Origin: Oligoflexia bacterium
GTDB lineage: Bacteria; Bdellovibrionota; Bacteriovoracia; Bacteriovoracales; Bacteriovoracaceae
DNA length: 64,000 bases
Assembly: GCA_015232355.1 (NCBI GenBank)
Contig: JADFZW010000007.1
Location: forward strand, 104,865 to 168,864
Direction: 5' to 3'
Below, piece by piece: positions 17,962 to 27,858 of this stretch. The notes under the pieces were generated by a model. The model saw only the letters and a program-made list of their open reading frames with translations. It was not told the DNA's origin and ran no database searches. The position numbers were made by a program, and so were the translations under genes. Each line of letters opens with the position of its first letter. Within the stretch, counting starts at the first letter, position 1.

Positions 17962-18944
17962 ATAAACATCTTCTCATATACCATATAAAAATATGCCTCT
18001 AATTTATCTGATTCTGGTTGACTACCATAATCCGTCTCACAAATAGTTTGATCTTTAACTGCACAAATATCTCCTGTAAATGTTGTACTATTACAAATGC
18101 TAGTAAAGGTATCTGTTAAAGATCCAATATCTCCAGCATCCGTTGGCATTGTAGTATTACCAACAACATCTACAAACAAATTAAATAATACCACTCCCTC
18201 ACACATTCTCTTAATTGTATTAGCATTGGGAATAGGTTGTAATTTAGAGTGTCCAGTAGCAGTAGCAGTACAGCTACCCAAGAGTGAATTAGCACGATCA
18301 TAAGTTATCAGAGCTCTTAAAGCATCATTACTTGGGTTATAATTATAAAAACAACCATTGGTTTGATTATTTGGATTACCGTTACCGACACTACCAGCAC
18401 CCTTAACTCCATTTATAGGATCAGCATTCCCATAATAAAAAACATATTTCCCCAATTGAGTAAGCATCATATAGAGAAGAAAAACATTAATATCATCTGA
18501 TTCTTGCTGAGAAAAAACTTTCAATCGTTCAGCGGTAGTAGGAATAGTTACACCACCAGAATATACTAAGACATTTATGGCCTCCTTCAAACTAAGATAA
18601 CTTGAATCAGAAGGATCAGTCATAATTGATGTCGAAAATTTTGTTAAGGAAGGAAGAAACCCCGTTTGAGTAGCAACAATTTTAGTCATGTTGGTTCCAT
18701 AAAAAACCGAAGAAGTATATCCAGATTTACAAGCATAAGCAGAAGCAAGTACTCTCACATAGACTGAATTTTTCATATCTCTAACTGGTTCAAGTGCTCC
18801 CAATGCCAGATCACACTTGGATTTTATCAGATAAATTCTTGCTGATTCAATCGCATTCCGCAACTTTTCATCTTTATCCCCAGCACATCCAGAGAGAAGA
18901 GTAAGTATAAAAACAAAAAAAATAATTGATATTGATTTAGACAA
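17958..18944 (-). CDS. hypothetical lipoprotein
   Basis: The 328-residue product begins with a signal peptide and lipobox LLSGC, so it is predicted to be a lipid-anchored cell-envelope protein. The start codon is TTG, with GAGGGG upstream. The body is Cys-containing and not recognised. A helical N-terminal half (KLRNAIESARIYLIKSKCDLALGALEPV) resembles a TPR-like pair, but I cannot confirm this. It is coupled to the following barrel gene by a four-base overlap, and the pair may form an outer-membrane unit. Confidence 0.75.
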   Translation of the reverse strand: MSKSISIIFFVFILTLLSGCAGDKDEKLRNAIESARIYLIKSKCDLALGALEPVRDMKNSVYVRVLASAYACKSGYTSSVFYGTNMTKIVATQTGFLPSLTKFSTSIMTDPSDSSYLSLKEAINVLVYSGGVTIPTTAERLKVFSQQESDDINVFLLYMMLTQLGKYVFYYGNADPINGVKGAGSVGNGNPNNQTNGCFYNYNPSNDALRALITYDRANSLLGSCTATATGHSKLQPIPNANTIKRMCEGVVLFNLFVDVVGNTTMPTDAGDIGSLTDTFTSICNSTTFTGDICAVKDQTICETDYGSQPESDKLEAYFYMVYEKMFI

Positions 18945-18948
18945 CCTA

Positions 18949-20211
18949 TTATTCCCCTCTTAAAAAATTTGCCAGAATCTTCATTGCTCTAGTAAATATC
19001 TCCTCCTCTAAAACTAAACTTAGTCTACCACTATTATGAATACCAAAATCAGCTCCAGGTACCATTGCTATTCCATGTTTTTCTAACAGATCACTACAAA
19101 TTTGAATGCAATAATCATTGCATTCATCTCCATTGCTAGTGCTAGCACTAGCACTAGCACTCGAACTCGAACTCGAATATCTTTTAAACACAGGAGCTGA
19201 ACTAAAATCCACTAGATAGTAAAATGCAGAAGTTGTTTGATACCATATATGAGATAAACCCATCTCTGAAAAAATTCTACGAATTGATTGGGCATTTATC
19301 TTTAAATGATTTCTTACTGGATTTAAAAATTCTGGCATTTTTGCAAAATCAAAGCTCACCAGAGCTCTTTGAATTAAACTATTTGCACTAGAAGTTGTTT
19401 GCGCTTGAAGTTTTGAAATCGCATCTGCAATCTCTTTAGTAGTAATACAAAATCCAATTCGAAGTCCTGTGGCCGCAAAAGATTTTGAAATTCCTTCAAC
19501 TATCATAGTTCTCTTTAATAGTTTAGAATCATACTGATAAAAATATGTTGGTTTGGGATCAAAATAACTTAGCTCATAATATATTTCATCACTAATAACC
19601 AATAGATTTGGAAAATCATTAAGTAGTTTAGCAAAATCATTCATCCATTGATTTGAATAATGAATTCCTGCTGGATTATTTGGACTATTAACTAAAATAG
19701 CTTTTGTTTTGCTAGTAATCTTTTTCCTAATATCATCCATTGTCGGAGTAAAATTGTTATGTTTATTACTTTCAACAACAACAGGAATTCCACCCCAACA
19801 CATCACCATCTCAGGATATGAGATCCAATATGGAGCTAAAACTATTATCTCATCTCCTGGATCAGTAATGCTGCCGATTATATTATAAATAGAGTGTTTT
19901 GCTCCATTACTGATAACACAATCAAAATCAACTCCATGTCCATTAAAAGAAATAGATCTATTATTTTCAACATATGCTTTTAATTTTTTTCTTAAATCTG
20001 CGAACCCTGCCACTGGAGCATATTGATAACTCTTAAGAAAATTTAATTCCTTTTCAATAGATTTAACAAAATCATCCATCGGTCGAAATGGCAACTGACC
20101 TGCAGTTAGATTATAAATAGTGTTACCTTTCTCTGCTAATCCGACAGCTTTTTCATTTAGTTTTAAAGTGATGCTCTCCTTTATGTTAATTGCTCTTTTA
20201 CTCAAATACAT
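18949..20211 (-). CDS. pyridoxal-phosphate aminotransferase, class I/II
   Basis: The 420-residue fold-type I aminotransferase is probably aspartate aminotransferase-like. It shows NSPNNPAG (the substrate/PLP Asn), SDEIYYELSYF (the PLP Asp and Tyr) and GISKSFAATGLRIGF with the PLP-binding Lys. An AGGAA precedes the ATG. A low-complexity insertion, a Ser/Ala-rich run near residue 350, is encoded by six-base tandem repeats at 19135-19177. It lies where family members have a short surface loop and probably is tolerated. Aspartate, alanine or aromatic substrate cannot be told apart by eye. Confidence 0.9.
   Translation of the reverse strand: MYLSKRAINIKESITLKLNEKAVGLAEKGNTIYNLTAGQLPFRPMDDFVKSIEKELNFLKSYQYAPVAGFADLRKKLKAYVENNRSISFNGHGVDFDCVISNGAKHSIYNIIGSITDPGDEIIVLAPYWISYPEMVMCWGGIPVVVESNKHNNFTPTMDDIRKKITSKTKAILVNSPNNPAGIHYSNQWMNDFAKLLNDFPNLLVISDEIYYELSYFDPKPTYFYQYDSKLLKRTMIVEGISKSFAATGLRIGFCITTKEIADAISKLQAQTTSSANSLIQRALVSFDFAKMPEFLNPVRNHLKINAQSIRRIFSEMGLSHIWYQTTSAFYYLVDFSSAPVFKRYSSSSSSASASASTSNGDECNDYCIQICSDLLEKHGIAMVPGADFGIHNSGRLSLVLEEEIFTRAMKILANFLRGE
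19135..19177. repeat. in-frame hexanucleotide repeat in aminotransferase gene
   Basis: Two adjoining six-base arrays (GCTAGC/ACTAGC, then ACTCGA units) encode alternating Ser/Ala and Ser runs. All units are multiples of three, so slippage preserves the frame. Confidence 0.85.
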
Positions 20212-20249
20212 AACATTTTCCTCTTGTTTCGCTTTTAATTATCTTAAAG

Positions 20250-20288
20250 TTAAAATAAAAAAAATAAAAAAATAAAAAAATAAAAAAA
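20250..20288. repeat. AAAAAAAT tandem repeat in intergenic gap
   Basis: About four copies of an 8-base A-rich unit lie between the aminotransferase start and the rsmD stop. No promoter or terminator stem is seen. Confidence 0.8.
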
Positions 20289-20292
20289 TGAA

Positions 20293-20937
20293 TTATAGAG
20301 TAGTTATAGCAATAAATTTTGAACCTTGAAAGAATAACTTGTTAATCTTCAAATTTAATTCTTTCAATTTTTCTGGAGTTATTCCTTTTTTGGTATCACT
20401 TTCAATCCACATTTCTAAATTAGAATTAGAAATTGAATTTGAAGTTGAATTATTAGAATATTTTTTGAACACAGATTTCAAAGTATCAATGACATTCAAA
20501 TATAGGGTAATTTCTTGATAGGGAGGATCAAAGTAAAAGATTATTTTATTTATTTTATTTACTTTGTTATGACTTAGCATATTCTCGACAAAATTACTTT
20601 TAATCCATTTCTCAACTCTATTTTTTATAATATGAATTTCTCTGACAGCAAATTCTTCTGCAAATTGAATTTTTATCTTCTGTAAATTATCACTTAATAT
20701 TTTTATATTCGTAGTACTATCTTCAACTAAAAATATCTCTAATGCTCCTCTAGACCAGGCCTCAATTCCAATTGAACCACTACCAGAACAAAGATCCACA
20801 AAATGATAATCTTGCAGATTTTGATAGCAATCAAATACCTTGCGTTTAAGCATCACAGAGGTAGGTCTAAAACTAATTTCCCGAGGAGTCTTTAAAGCAA
20901 ATCCTTTTGCAATTCCACCCAGAATTTTTATTGACAT
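20293..20937 (-). CDS. rsmD: 16S rRNA (guanine966-N2)-methyltransferase RsmD
   Basis: RsmD methylates G966 of 16S rRNA using SAM. The 214-residue protein starts with the usual IKILGGIAKGF...LKTP, then RPTSVMLKRKVFD. It carries motif I DLCSGSGSIGIEAWSRGA and the catalytic FYFDPPYQ (DPPY). A Ser/Asn-rich repeat (NSTSNSISNSN) expands a C-terminal loop. Its start overlaps the end of the upstream acidic-protein gene by 10 bases, so translation is likely coupled. Confidence 0.93.
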   Translation of the reverse strand: MSIKILGGIAKGFALKTPREISFRPTSVMLKRKVFDCYQNLQDYHFVDLCSGSGSIGIEAWSRGALEIFLVEDSTTNIKILSDNLQKIKIQFAEEFAVREIHIIKNRVEKWIKSNFVENMLSHNKVNKINKIIFYFDPPYQEITLYLNVIDTLKSVFKKYSNNSTSNSISNSNLEMWIESDTKKGITPEKLKELNLKINKLFFQGSKFIAITTL

Positions 20938-22076
20938 TTTTTAAATGGCATAACAAACTTCATACCTTGCGACAATTCAATAATAAGTCCTTCATCTTTT
21001 TCCACTCTCAAATTTACATCATGTCCACCAATATTGAAAGAGAGTTCTACATCCATTTCACCAGAAACACAAAATTTCATCTTTGACTTATTAGCAGCAT
21101 TCGCAACATCACTATTAGTTTTTTTAGCAAATATTTCAGAAACATTATCAGAGTTATTTATACTCATTTGATTCATCTCTTGTTTAATATCTGGTTTAAT
21201 ATTTGGTTTTACTTCCTCTTTTTTTAATTCTTCTTTTTTTACTTCTTCTTTCTTTACTTCTTTTGGTAAAGTATCTTCAGCAGTAACATCATTGATAAAT
21301 GAAGCCATTGGATCATCATCCATCATAACATCAACTTTTTCTTCTACTTTTTTATCTTCTATTTTTTTCTCTACAACTTGTTTCTCTTCAACTTTTTTCT
21401 CTACTACATCATCTCGAACTGTCATTTCAGCATCAATATCTGATTGCAATTTAGTTTTTTCAACTTTATCAACAATCTTTAACTCACCCAGATTTTCTTT
21501 TGAAATTTCTTTATCATTTAAACCAAGTTCACTACCTAATGCATTTTCAAAACTTAATTCTTCATTCGATTTATTTTGTACTGGTTTTGGTGGTGGTGCT
21601 GGTGTTTGATCTGCTTTTACTTCTGCAATCTTCACCTCTTCTTTTTTAACTTTTGGCTCTGGTAATATTTTTTGATTATCTTTAATTTCTAAATTTTCTT
21701 CCATTATACTAGACATCTCTGTAAATGCTGCTTTCTCATCATCAGTAATCTTTGCTTCTTCACTTGCACTCGTACTTGCAACACTATCAACAACATTAGC
21801 ATTTGATAGTTCATCAGTTGGTGCTTCTTCCGTTATTACATCTTCCATTACATCTTCATTTGGTACAACTTTTAATTTTTGTTTTTTCGAAGCATCCTCT
21901 AGAGATGCAATCTCATCATCTAATTTTTTATTTTCTCCAGCACTTGCAACTGATCCTTCTTCAGAAGATAAACTATTATCATCCATAAACTCTTTTTCTA
22001 AATCTTCTATCTCACTCATAATGCTGGCCAATTCTGAATCATCAAAACCTTGTTCTAAAATTGCTTTCTCTGCCAT
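20928..22076 (-). CDS. acidic low-complexity protein with conserved C-terminal domain
   Basis: This is a 382-residue, Glu/Lys-rich protein with long repeat-driven segments (VEEK, VKKEE, KKEEL units around residues 225-300). The first 60 residues are a probable helix (LASIMSEIEDLEKEFMDD). The C-terminal 50 residues form a distinct beta-rich module (KMKFCVSGEMDVELSFNIGG, then LIIELSQGMKFVMPF). I do not recognise the family. The middle looks like a flexible linker between two functional ends. GTGGGAA supports the ATG at 22076. It is co-transcribed with rsmD by overlap. Confidence 0.7.
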   Translation of the reverse strand: MAEKAILEQGFDDSELASIMSEIEDLEKEFMDDNSLSSEEGSVASAGENKKLDDEIASLEDASKKQKLKVVPNEDVMEDVITEEAPTDELSNANVVDSVASTSASEEAKITDDEKAAFTEMSSIMEENLEIKDNQKILPEPKVKKEEVKIAEVKADQTPAPPPKPVQNKSNEELSFENALGSELGLNDKEISKENLGELKIVDKVEKTKLQSDIDAEMTVRDDVVEKKVEEKQVVEKKIEDKKVEEKVDVMMDDDPMASFINDVTAEDTLPKEVKKEEVKKEELKKEEVKPNIKPDIKQEMNQMSINNSDNVSEIFAKKTNSDVANAANKSKMKFCVSGEMDVELSFNIGGHDVNLRVEKDEGLIIELSQGMKFVMPFKKCQ

Positions 22077-22413
22077 AATATTCCCACCTAATTTTGTTTA
22101 GTATTAATAGGACCGTTTGCATCAGTACGTACGCAAAGATAAAAAAATACTCAAATACTATCTTATATTCTATATGATATCTTAAAAACACTAATAATTG
22201 AGTGTAGGAAAAAACTGACGCTTGTTTAATTTCGAAGATTTTCAAAGAAAAAAAATAATTTTTTTAAAAATTTTTTTTAAATTTTTTTTTATTTTTTTTT
22301 CCCATGACTTTTTGTTATAAGTTTTGTAAAAATTATTTTACTGTTTATCTTTTCTAAACAATTTAATTAACAAAAATTTATATAATTTTTTGCCGCTTCT
22401 TTTGGAATGCATT
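22077..22413. other. 337-base intergenic region, extremely AT-rich
   Basis: This lies between divergent genes. It contains homopolymeric T and A/T tracts at 22240-22310, suggesting a curved or nucleoid-protein-bound promoter region. An ATG at about 22303 opens only a very short frame. No clear -35/-10 pair, terminator or RNA was recognised. Confidence 0.6.
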
Positions 22414-25400
22414 TTGAGCGATAAGACTTTTAACGTTATTTCTTGGCTACAAAAGGAGAGTTTCAACTCTTTTGGAGTGAATTATAGTAAATCACTTAGG
22501 AATTTTTGTAGAACGGATAACAAGAAAAATGAATTATATGAATACAAAGGTCAACTAAGTTCTTTTGATCAATCAACATCTCCTTTTAATACTTTTTCAG
22601 ATGATATCTCTAATACAATTACTGGCGCAATTGCTGGCACAATTAGTGGCCCTGATAATATTAATTCCAATAGCAATCAATTACCACTATTCTTAAATGA
22701 TCTACATATCGATGTGATAAAACAATTTAGATCTCTAACTGACTTAAACAAATCACTCAAGATTTCTATCTATGATGAATTCATTTCATATGCTCATTCA
22801 AAAAATCTTCTTTGCATAGACTTAGATAATTACCTTTCATTTTTTTCACACCTCAATTCAAAAAACAGTAATTACCGTAGAGAACTTGATGAATTTGTTT
22901 TGATTTATTGTTTTAGAGTAGCAGTACTTTTTTTCTTTAAAATTAGGTTCATTGCTATTTTAGGAAAAGCATGTAAAATAAATATCTCTCAAAAAGATAT
23001 CGTAAATTCCGGATCTTTTTTATCACAAATTTTCAAAAAAAGTGGATTCACTGAACTCAATTCAGATGCTCTTTGGTCTAATCAATATACATGGTATAGA
23101 CCTACAAATTTTGAATCCAATAAGTTCGAATTGATTTTAGATAATATCGAAAGTATCCCCATCGATATTTTAGTCAACATTTTAACCAATGAACTTGATT
23201 ACAAAATTGAAAACAAAATCACAAATAAACTTGATAATAAGAATTACCGTGATTGTCTCAAGAAATTCTTTATTGATTTTCCTAAATGGTTGAGACAAAA
23301 AAATACTAATAATGATTTTTTAAAAATAAATGATTTCTTTACATCGTTTAACGGAAACTCTGGCCAAGAAATACTTTTATGTAAGTTCTCAGGTGATGAT
23401 GTCGATGGTCTATCACTCTCCTTCTGGAATTCCTTTTATGATGAATTACTATCACTAGATGAAAGCAATAATTACAAAAGTAGTAATCCAATAATATTTC
23501 CAGATTTTTGTGCCGATGACTCCTTTAAAGATCGCTTTACCAAAATTTGCCATGAACTGCTTTTCCTTACAAATTTAGTTTTTATCTCAATCCAAAAGGG
23601 CGATAACCCTATAAATTTTATTTGTAAAACTTATAAGAATAAAAATTCAAACGATGATACTTGGATGGATAATGGTCAGATATCCATGTTTCCGGATTAT
23701 CAATCATCTTTCTCTGGCAAGTATGACAGAATTATTTTGAACTTAGTAGACTTTCCAAAAACTAATCCACACTTTTATCTCTTGAACAAAATAAGTGGCC
23801 AAGAAAAATATTTGCGCGAAGATGGTATCATTTTAGTTTGTTGCTCGAGAAAGCTTTTTGTTCCAAGCCAAAAGGAAAAAACTGAAAATCTACTTCGTTT
23901 ATTAAAATTAGAAAGTTATATTGATTTCGAAAATTTAGATAACAAGGGAAATGTCCCTTCATACGTCTATATCTTCTCAAAAGTCAAAAACAGTAATCTC
24001 ATCTGTAATAGCACAAGTAGTGGCATAAGTAGTAGCATAACTAGCAACATAGATGATAGCATCAATAGCGATATTGAATGCAATTTTAATAATAATTTTA
24101 ACAGCAATTTTAATAGCAATACTAACAACAACATCAATAACAGTGAAACATTTCAAAATTTTTCTAGCTTATCCAACTCTTCTAACTCCTCTAACTCTTC
24201 TAACTCTTCTAACTCTTCTAAAATGTCTTGTTATAGCTTTAGATTTTCAGGATTTCTACATTCTTCATATATTTATATCAAAATATCAGAGGCAGTAGAA
24301 ACTTTATTCAAAAATAGAAAAATTGAAAATACTCCATTTTATCACACTGAAATTGCAAGTGATGTTACCTTTGAGTTCTTTCAAGATGCAATTATAAATG
24401 GTCGACTAATTAATTCTACTTCAAAAGATTCATCCAATATCACTCACCCATCTTTTTTTAAAAATATATTAAAGACCTGTATTCCTTTTGATAACTTCTT
24501 TTTTATCGAGAATCTTAAATTTGAAAATAGAATGGCCCATAATTTATCCACTGAAGATCATTTACACTCTTACAACGAACTTTTGCCAACACTCTCTAAA
24601 GTTGAAGATAGACATCCTTACATACTGGTAATAAACAATAATAATTCTTCAAATCATCCTTCTATTGATATTATTTCAAACACCCAATTTAGAAGTAAGA
24701 TCGAAGAATATGGAACCGCTCAATGCAACTATTTCGGTCTAACTCCTAAACTTGCAAATATCAACATAAACCTCTTTAAAGAATATTTCGATTCTATTTT
24801 AGGCCAACAAATTATATCTCTTTCTTTAGGTCTTGCTGGTAACAACATCGCTTTAACAAAACTTAAAGCAAAAATAACATCTATTTTGATTCCCAAGTTT
24901 TTCTCTCGTCCTACAGAACTAGATCAAAATATCAGACATCAATTTAAACATTTAACGGCCACCTATTCAAAAATAATGTCAACTCATCCTAATGAGATTT
25001 TAAATGAGTTTCAAAACAGTCGCAATTCTTTACTGGAATTATCCAGGACTCATCCATGGGACATACTAAGTATACTCTCTTATTTTAATGCCAATTTACA
25101 AACTGCTATTAACTCACTCTCAACAATTGGAAACAAAAAACATTCATTTAATTTTTCAAACCCAATGATAATTGATTTGCTCTTAAAATGCCGTCCAAGG
25201 CCAATATATCCTAATAATGGTGAGTTCTATGTCGAATTAAAAATCAGCAATACTAACGAAATACGTAGTCCATTAACTTCTATTAATCTTGTTGTAAATC
25301 ACAATAACGAAAACAATTCTGATCGTGATTCTGATCGTGATCAACGACTTGATCTAATCTCAAATAATAAAATTATCCTCTCGATTTATTCCGACATGAT

Positions 25401-25617
25401 AGCATTAAATTTCTTAAGCTATATTTTAAATTCCACTATTGGAAAAAACATCTCTATAGCAAAAATCATCACCAGTGTAAAAATTCCTGGTCTTGATTCA
25501 CTACGAGCGATAGTTTCTAATTTTCAAAATTTACAAACAACTATCAACTCTGTTAAAGACGATACTATCAAACTTATTAATCTAGTTATTCGTGAGCAAA
25601 TTTTAAATAAATGCTAG
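22414..25617 (+). CDS. large protein of unknown function with degenerate methyltransferase-like centre
   Basis: About 1,067 residues. TTG at 22414 is chosen because GGA lies eight bases upstream and the product begins naturally (SDKTFNVISWLQK); a TTG at 22390 has no ribosome-binding site. Around residues 440-510 the sequence YDRIILNLVDFP, then YLREDGIILVCCSRKLF resembles the catalytic strand and following strand of N6-adenine methylases, but the expected NPPY/F is replaced by NLVD. If related, it is probably inactive. A long Asn/Ser array (about 560-610) separates this from a C-terminal part with repeated helical segments (LGLAGNNIALTKLKAKITSILIP) that recall specificity-subunit layouts. This is inference only. 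It is followed 40 bases later by a ChaN-like gene. Confidence 0.55.
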   Translation: MSDKTFNVISWLQKESFNSFGVNYSKSLRNFCRTDNKKNELYEYKGQLSSFDQSTSPFNTFSDDISNTITGAIAGTISGPDNINSNSNQLPLFLNDLHIDVIKQFRSLTDLNKSLKISIYDEFISYAHSKNLLCIDLDNYLSFFSHLNSKNSNYRRELDEFVLIYCFRVAVLFFFKIRFIAILGKACKINISQKDIVNSGSFLSQIFKKSGFTELNSDALWSNQYTWYRPTNFESNKFELILDNIESIPIDILVNILTNELDYKIENKITNKLDNKNYRDCLKKFFIDFPKWLRQKNTNNDFLKINDFFTSFNGNSGQEILLCKFSGDDVDGLSLSFWNSFYDELLSLDESNNYKSSNPIIFPDFCADDSFKDRFTKICHELLFLTNLVFISIQKGDNPINFICKTYKNKNSNDDTWMDNGQISMFPDYQSSFSGKYDRIILNLVDFPKTNPHFYLLNKISGQEKYLREDGIILVCCSRKLFVPSQKEKTENLLRLLKLESYIDFENLDNKGNVPSYVYIFSKVKNSNLICNSTSSGISSSITSNIDDSINSDIECNFNNNFNSNFNSNTNNNINNSETFQNFSSLSNSSNSSNSSNSSNSSKMSCYSFRFSGFLHSSYIYIKISEAVETLFKNRKIENTPFYHTEIASDVTFEFFQDAIINGRLINSTSKDSSNITHPSFFKNILKTCIPFDNFFFIENLKFENRMAHNLSTEDHLHSYNELLPTLSKVEDRHPYILVINNNNSSNHPSIDIISNTQFRSKIEEYGTAQCNYFGLTPKLANININLFKEYFDSILGQQIISLSLGLAGNNIALTKLKAKITSILIPKFFSRPTELDQNIRHQFKHLTATYSKIMSTHPNEILNEFQNSRNSLLELSRTHPWDILSILSYFNANLQTAINSLSTIGNKKHSFNFSNPMIIDLLLKCRPRPIYPNNGEFYVELKISNTNEIRSPLTSINLVVNHNNENNSDRDSDRDQRLDLISNNKIILSIYSDMIALNFLSYILNSTIGKNISIAKIITSVKIPGLDSLRAIVSNFQNLQTTINSVKDDTIKLINLVIREQILNKC
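24172..24222 (+). repeat. TCTAACTCT in-frame tandem repeat (Ser-Asn-Ser)
   Basis: A 9-base unit is repeated about five times, encoding a Ser/Asn linker within the large unknown protein. Confidence 0.85.
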
Positions 25618-25657
25618 TAAAATTTTCCTTAATCATTAACCCTCTTGAGGTTTACAT

Positions 25658-27352
25658 TTGAGATTTAAATCACAAATTTTTAATTTACACGAAAAAATAT
25701 TTGAATCAACTGCAAAGCGGGCCCAAGAGCTATTTGGCGAGAGTTCCAAGGACTTGCAATCCTACCTCAAAGAACAAAAAAAGATGGGAACACGTGAATT
25801 CGAAATCATTCCAGAGAGTGAAATATTTCAAAGTATTGACGATTCCAATATTATTTTTGTAGCAGATTTCCATACTTTTGATAGAAATGTACGTAATTTG
25901 CATCGAATACTACAACATCTAATCGAGAAAGAATCTGAGTTTGTTTTAGCAATCGAAATGGTTTCATTTAATAATCAAAAATACATCGATTCATTTTTAA
26001 TGAATCATCTTACTGAATTGGAATTTCTAGAATCAATAGACTACAATCGCAGTTGGCGCTTTCCTTGGGCCCACTACCGTATAATCTTTGAATTGGCAAA
26101 ATCTCACTCTCACCACTTTAAGATAATTGGCTTAAATTCTCATGGATCGTTAAAAGAACGAGATATCTTTGCTGCAAATATTATTTATAATAATTTGATA
26201 ACAAACCCACAGATAAAAATTGTTGTCTTTATTGGTGAATTGCACGTTCTCTACAACAAATTACCATTCAATGTTTTACAACAACATCCTAAAATAAATA
26301 TTACCATCATTCATCAGAATATTGACCAAGTATACTTAAAATTAAAAAGTAGAAATCTTGAAAATACCGTTATTCGTTTCAACAACAGCAACAATCATAA
26401 CAATAATCATAACAATAATTTCATTGAATATTCGATTCAAACCTCCCCACCTTGGATTAAATATGACAGCGTAATTTATTGGTTTGAAAATTTCACTGAT
26501 GATCCTGACTTTAATATTCATGAATACATTATTGAAAAGGGATTTAAAATATTTGGTGGTAGTACCATTCAAAATTTTCAACTTATCTTGAATGAAATCC
26601 AACACTCCTTAAAATTAGACTATTTTCCAACAGACAAACTAAGCGATTTTGATTTATATGATCACACTAATCTTGAATATGTACAATCGTTAACTGAAAA
26701 AATTGATCATCCTAAACTTCAGGTCTTATATGCTTATCTTTTAGATGAAGGTCAAGGACTTAAACTCTATCATCAAAATAAATATTACAGCGTTTACTAC
26801 TCAGTAAATCGTTTTGCCTATCTAGCGGGCATTCACCTATTCTCCCTTTTAATCGAAAATAATGAGAATAATCAAAGTATAGGAATTTATTTGGAAGATA
26901 AATTCATAGAAAAGGATCGTACAAAAAGATTTTTAGCATTTTTTCAAATGAGCATGATCTCCTATTTTTGTACCAAGATAATCAATCCTCATCGCAAATG
27001 TGATATGTATCTCGATATAATTAACAATTTAAAACTACCAAATAGCAAATTTTCCAAAAGACACAAAAAATACCACCTATTATCATTAAGTATAATAAAC
27101 AACAATGTAGATTTAAATCAGCTTTTCAAAGATCATTCACTCTGTGCCTATTATCAAGTCTCGCAAATTGTAGGACATTTTTTCTCGGAATTACTATTCG
27201 AAAAGATGTGCAATATTGACTATGAATTCTCTATTAAATTTATCAAGATAATATTGTTCACTAAAGTCATCGACTATGAAATTTTTATTTATCTTAAAGA
27301 TTTGTTATTAGTTGATTTAACTTATAAAAAAACTCAAAAACGTGAATTTTAA
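25658..27352 (+). CDS. ChaN/TIKI-like domain protein
   Basis: This 564-residue protein starts at TTG, with TTGAGG seven bases upstream. Residues about 60-200 match the ChaN/DUF399-TIKI fold: IIFVADFHTFDRN (DFH at 70-72), LAIEMVSFNNQKYID, SWRFPWAHYRIIFELA, SLKERDIFAANI and VVFIGELHVL (GELH at 193-196). TIKI-superfamily members are metal-dependent proteases or haem-binding proteins, and the His/Glu positions here are those expected at the metal site. The remaining 360 residues are not recognised, and there is no signal peptide. It probably forms a two-gene unit with the large protein upstream (40-base gap), with dtd after it. Confidence 0.75.
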   Translation: MRFKSQIFNLHEKIFESTAKRAQELFGESSKDLQSYLKEQKKMGTREFEIIPESEIFQSIDDSNIIFVADFHTFDRNVRNLHRILQHLIEKESEFVLAIEMVSFNNQKYIDSFLMNHLTELEFLESIDYNRSWRFPWAHYRIIFELAKSHSHHFKIIGLNSHGSLKERDIFAANIIYNNLITNPQIKIVVFIGELHVLYNKLPFNVLQQHPKINITIIHQNIDQVYLKLKSRNLENTVIRFNNSNNHNNNHNNNFIEYSIQTSPPWIKYDSVIYWFENFTDDPDFNIHEYIIEKGFKIFGGSTIQNFQLILNEIQHSLKLDYFPTDKLSDFDLYDHTNLEYVQSLTEKIDHPKLQVLYAYLLDEGQGLKLYHQNKYYSVYYSVNRFAYLAGIHLFSLLIENNENNQSIGIYLEDKFIEKDRTKRFLAFFQMSMISYFCTKIINPHRKCDMYLDIINNLKLPNSKFSKRHKKYHLLSLSIINNNVDLNQLFKDHSLCAYYQVSQIVGHFFSELLFEKMCNIDYEFSIKFIKIILFTKVIDYEIFIYLKDLLLVDLTYKKTQKREF

Positions 27353-27386
27353 TGTTTTTATTTTTTTCAAATATCGGATTTAAATT

Positions 27387-27827
27387 ATGAGAGTAGTAAT
27401 ACAAAGAAGTATATATTCCTCTGTAACCGTAAATAATAAAATAGTTGGAGAGATTAATTCTGGCATGGTTGTTTTAGCATGTTTTGAAAAACTTGATACT
27501 GAAGAGAATCTAAAGCGTGCCATACATAAACTAGTAAACATGCGCATGTTTGAATGTCCGCAAACAAACAAAATGAATTTAAATATCAAACAAACAAATG
27601 GAGAAATTCTTCTGATAAGTCAATTCACTCTCTCCTGGGATGGTGGCAAGGGACATCGCCCAGGTTTTGAAAACTCACTTGATCCAACTAATGCTAAAAT
27701 TCTCTATCAAAAATTTTGTGAAGGAATTGAACAAGAGGGAATTAAAGTGGCAAAAGGAATTTTTGGTGCTTACATGTATGTTAACATCACCAACGATGGC
27801 CCAGTAACTTTTTATTTAACCTTTTAA
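27387..27827 (+). CDS. dtd: D-aminoacyl-tRNA deacylase
   Basis: Dtd removes D-amino acids (and Gly) wrongly attached to tRNA. The 146-residue protein has the standard opening MRVVIQRS...SSVTVN, then SQFTLSWDGGKGHRPGF carrying the first conserved active-site segment. The C-terminal TNDGPVTFYL is the family's signature (NxGP). Length matches the family. The SxQ element (SQFTL) and the GP motif support activity. Confidence 0.95.
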   Translation: MRVVIQRSIYSSVTVNNKIVGEINSGMVVLACFEKLDTEENLKRAIHKLVNMRMFECPQTNKMNLNIKQTNGEILLISQFTLSWDGGKGHRPGFENSLDPTNAKILYQKFCEGIEQEGIKVAKGIFGAYMYVNITNDGPVTFYLTF

Positions 27828-27858
27828 TCTATATTTGTTAAATTATGGAGGAATTATT

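Noticed and set aside
22301..22355. Small ORF starting at ATG near 22303
   Set aside because: Under 20 codons, no Shine-Dalgarno, in a poly-T tract.
22414..25617. Active type I/II restriction methylase
   Set aside because: The catalytic NPPY/F is replaced and no nuclease or specificity gene is adjacent.
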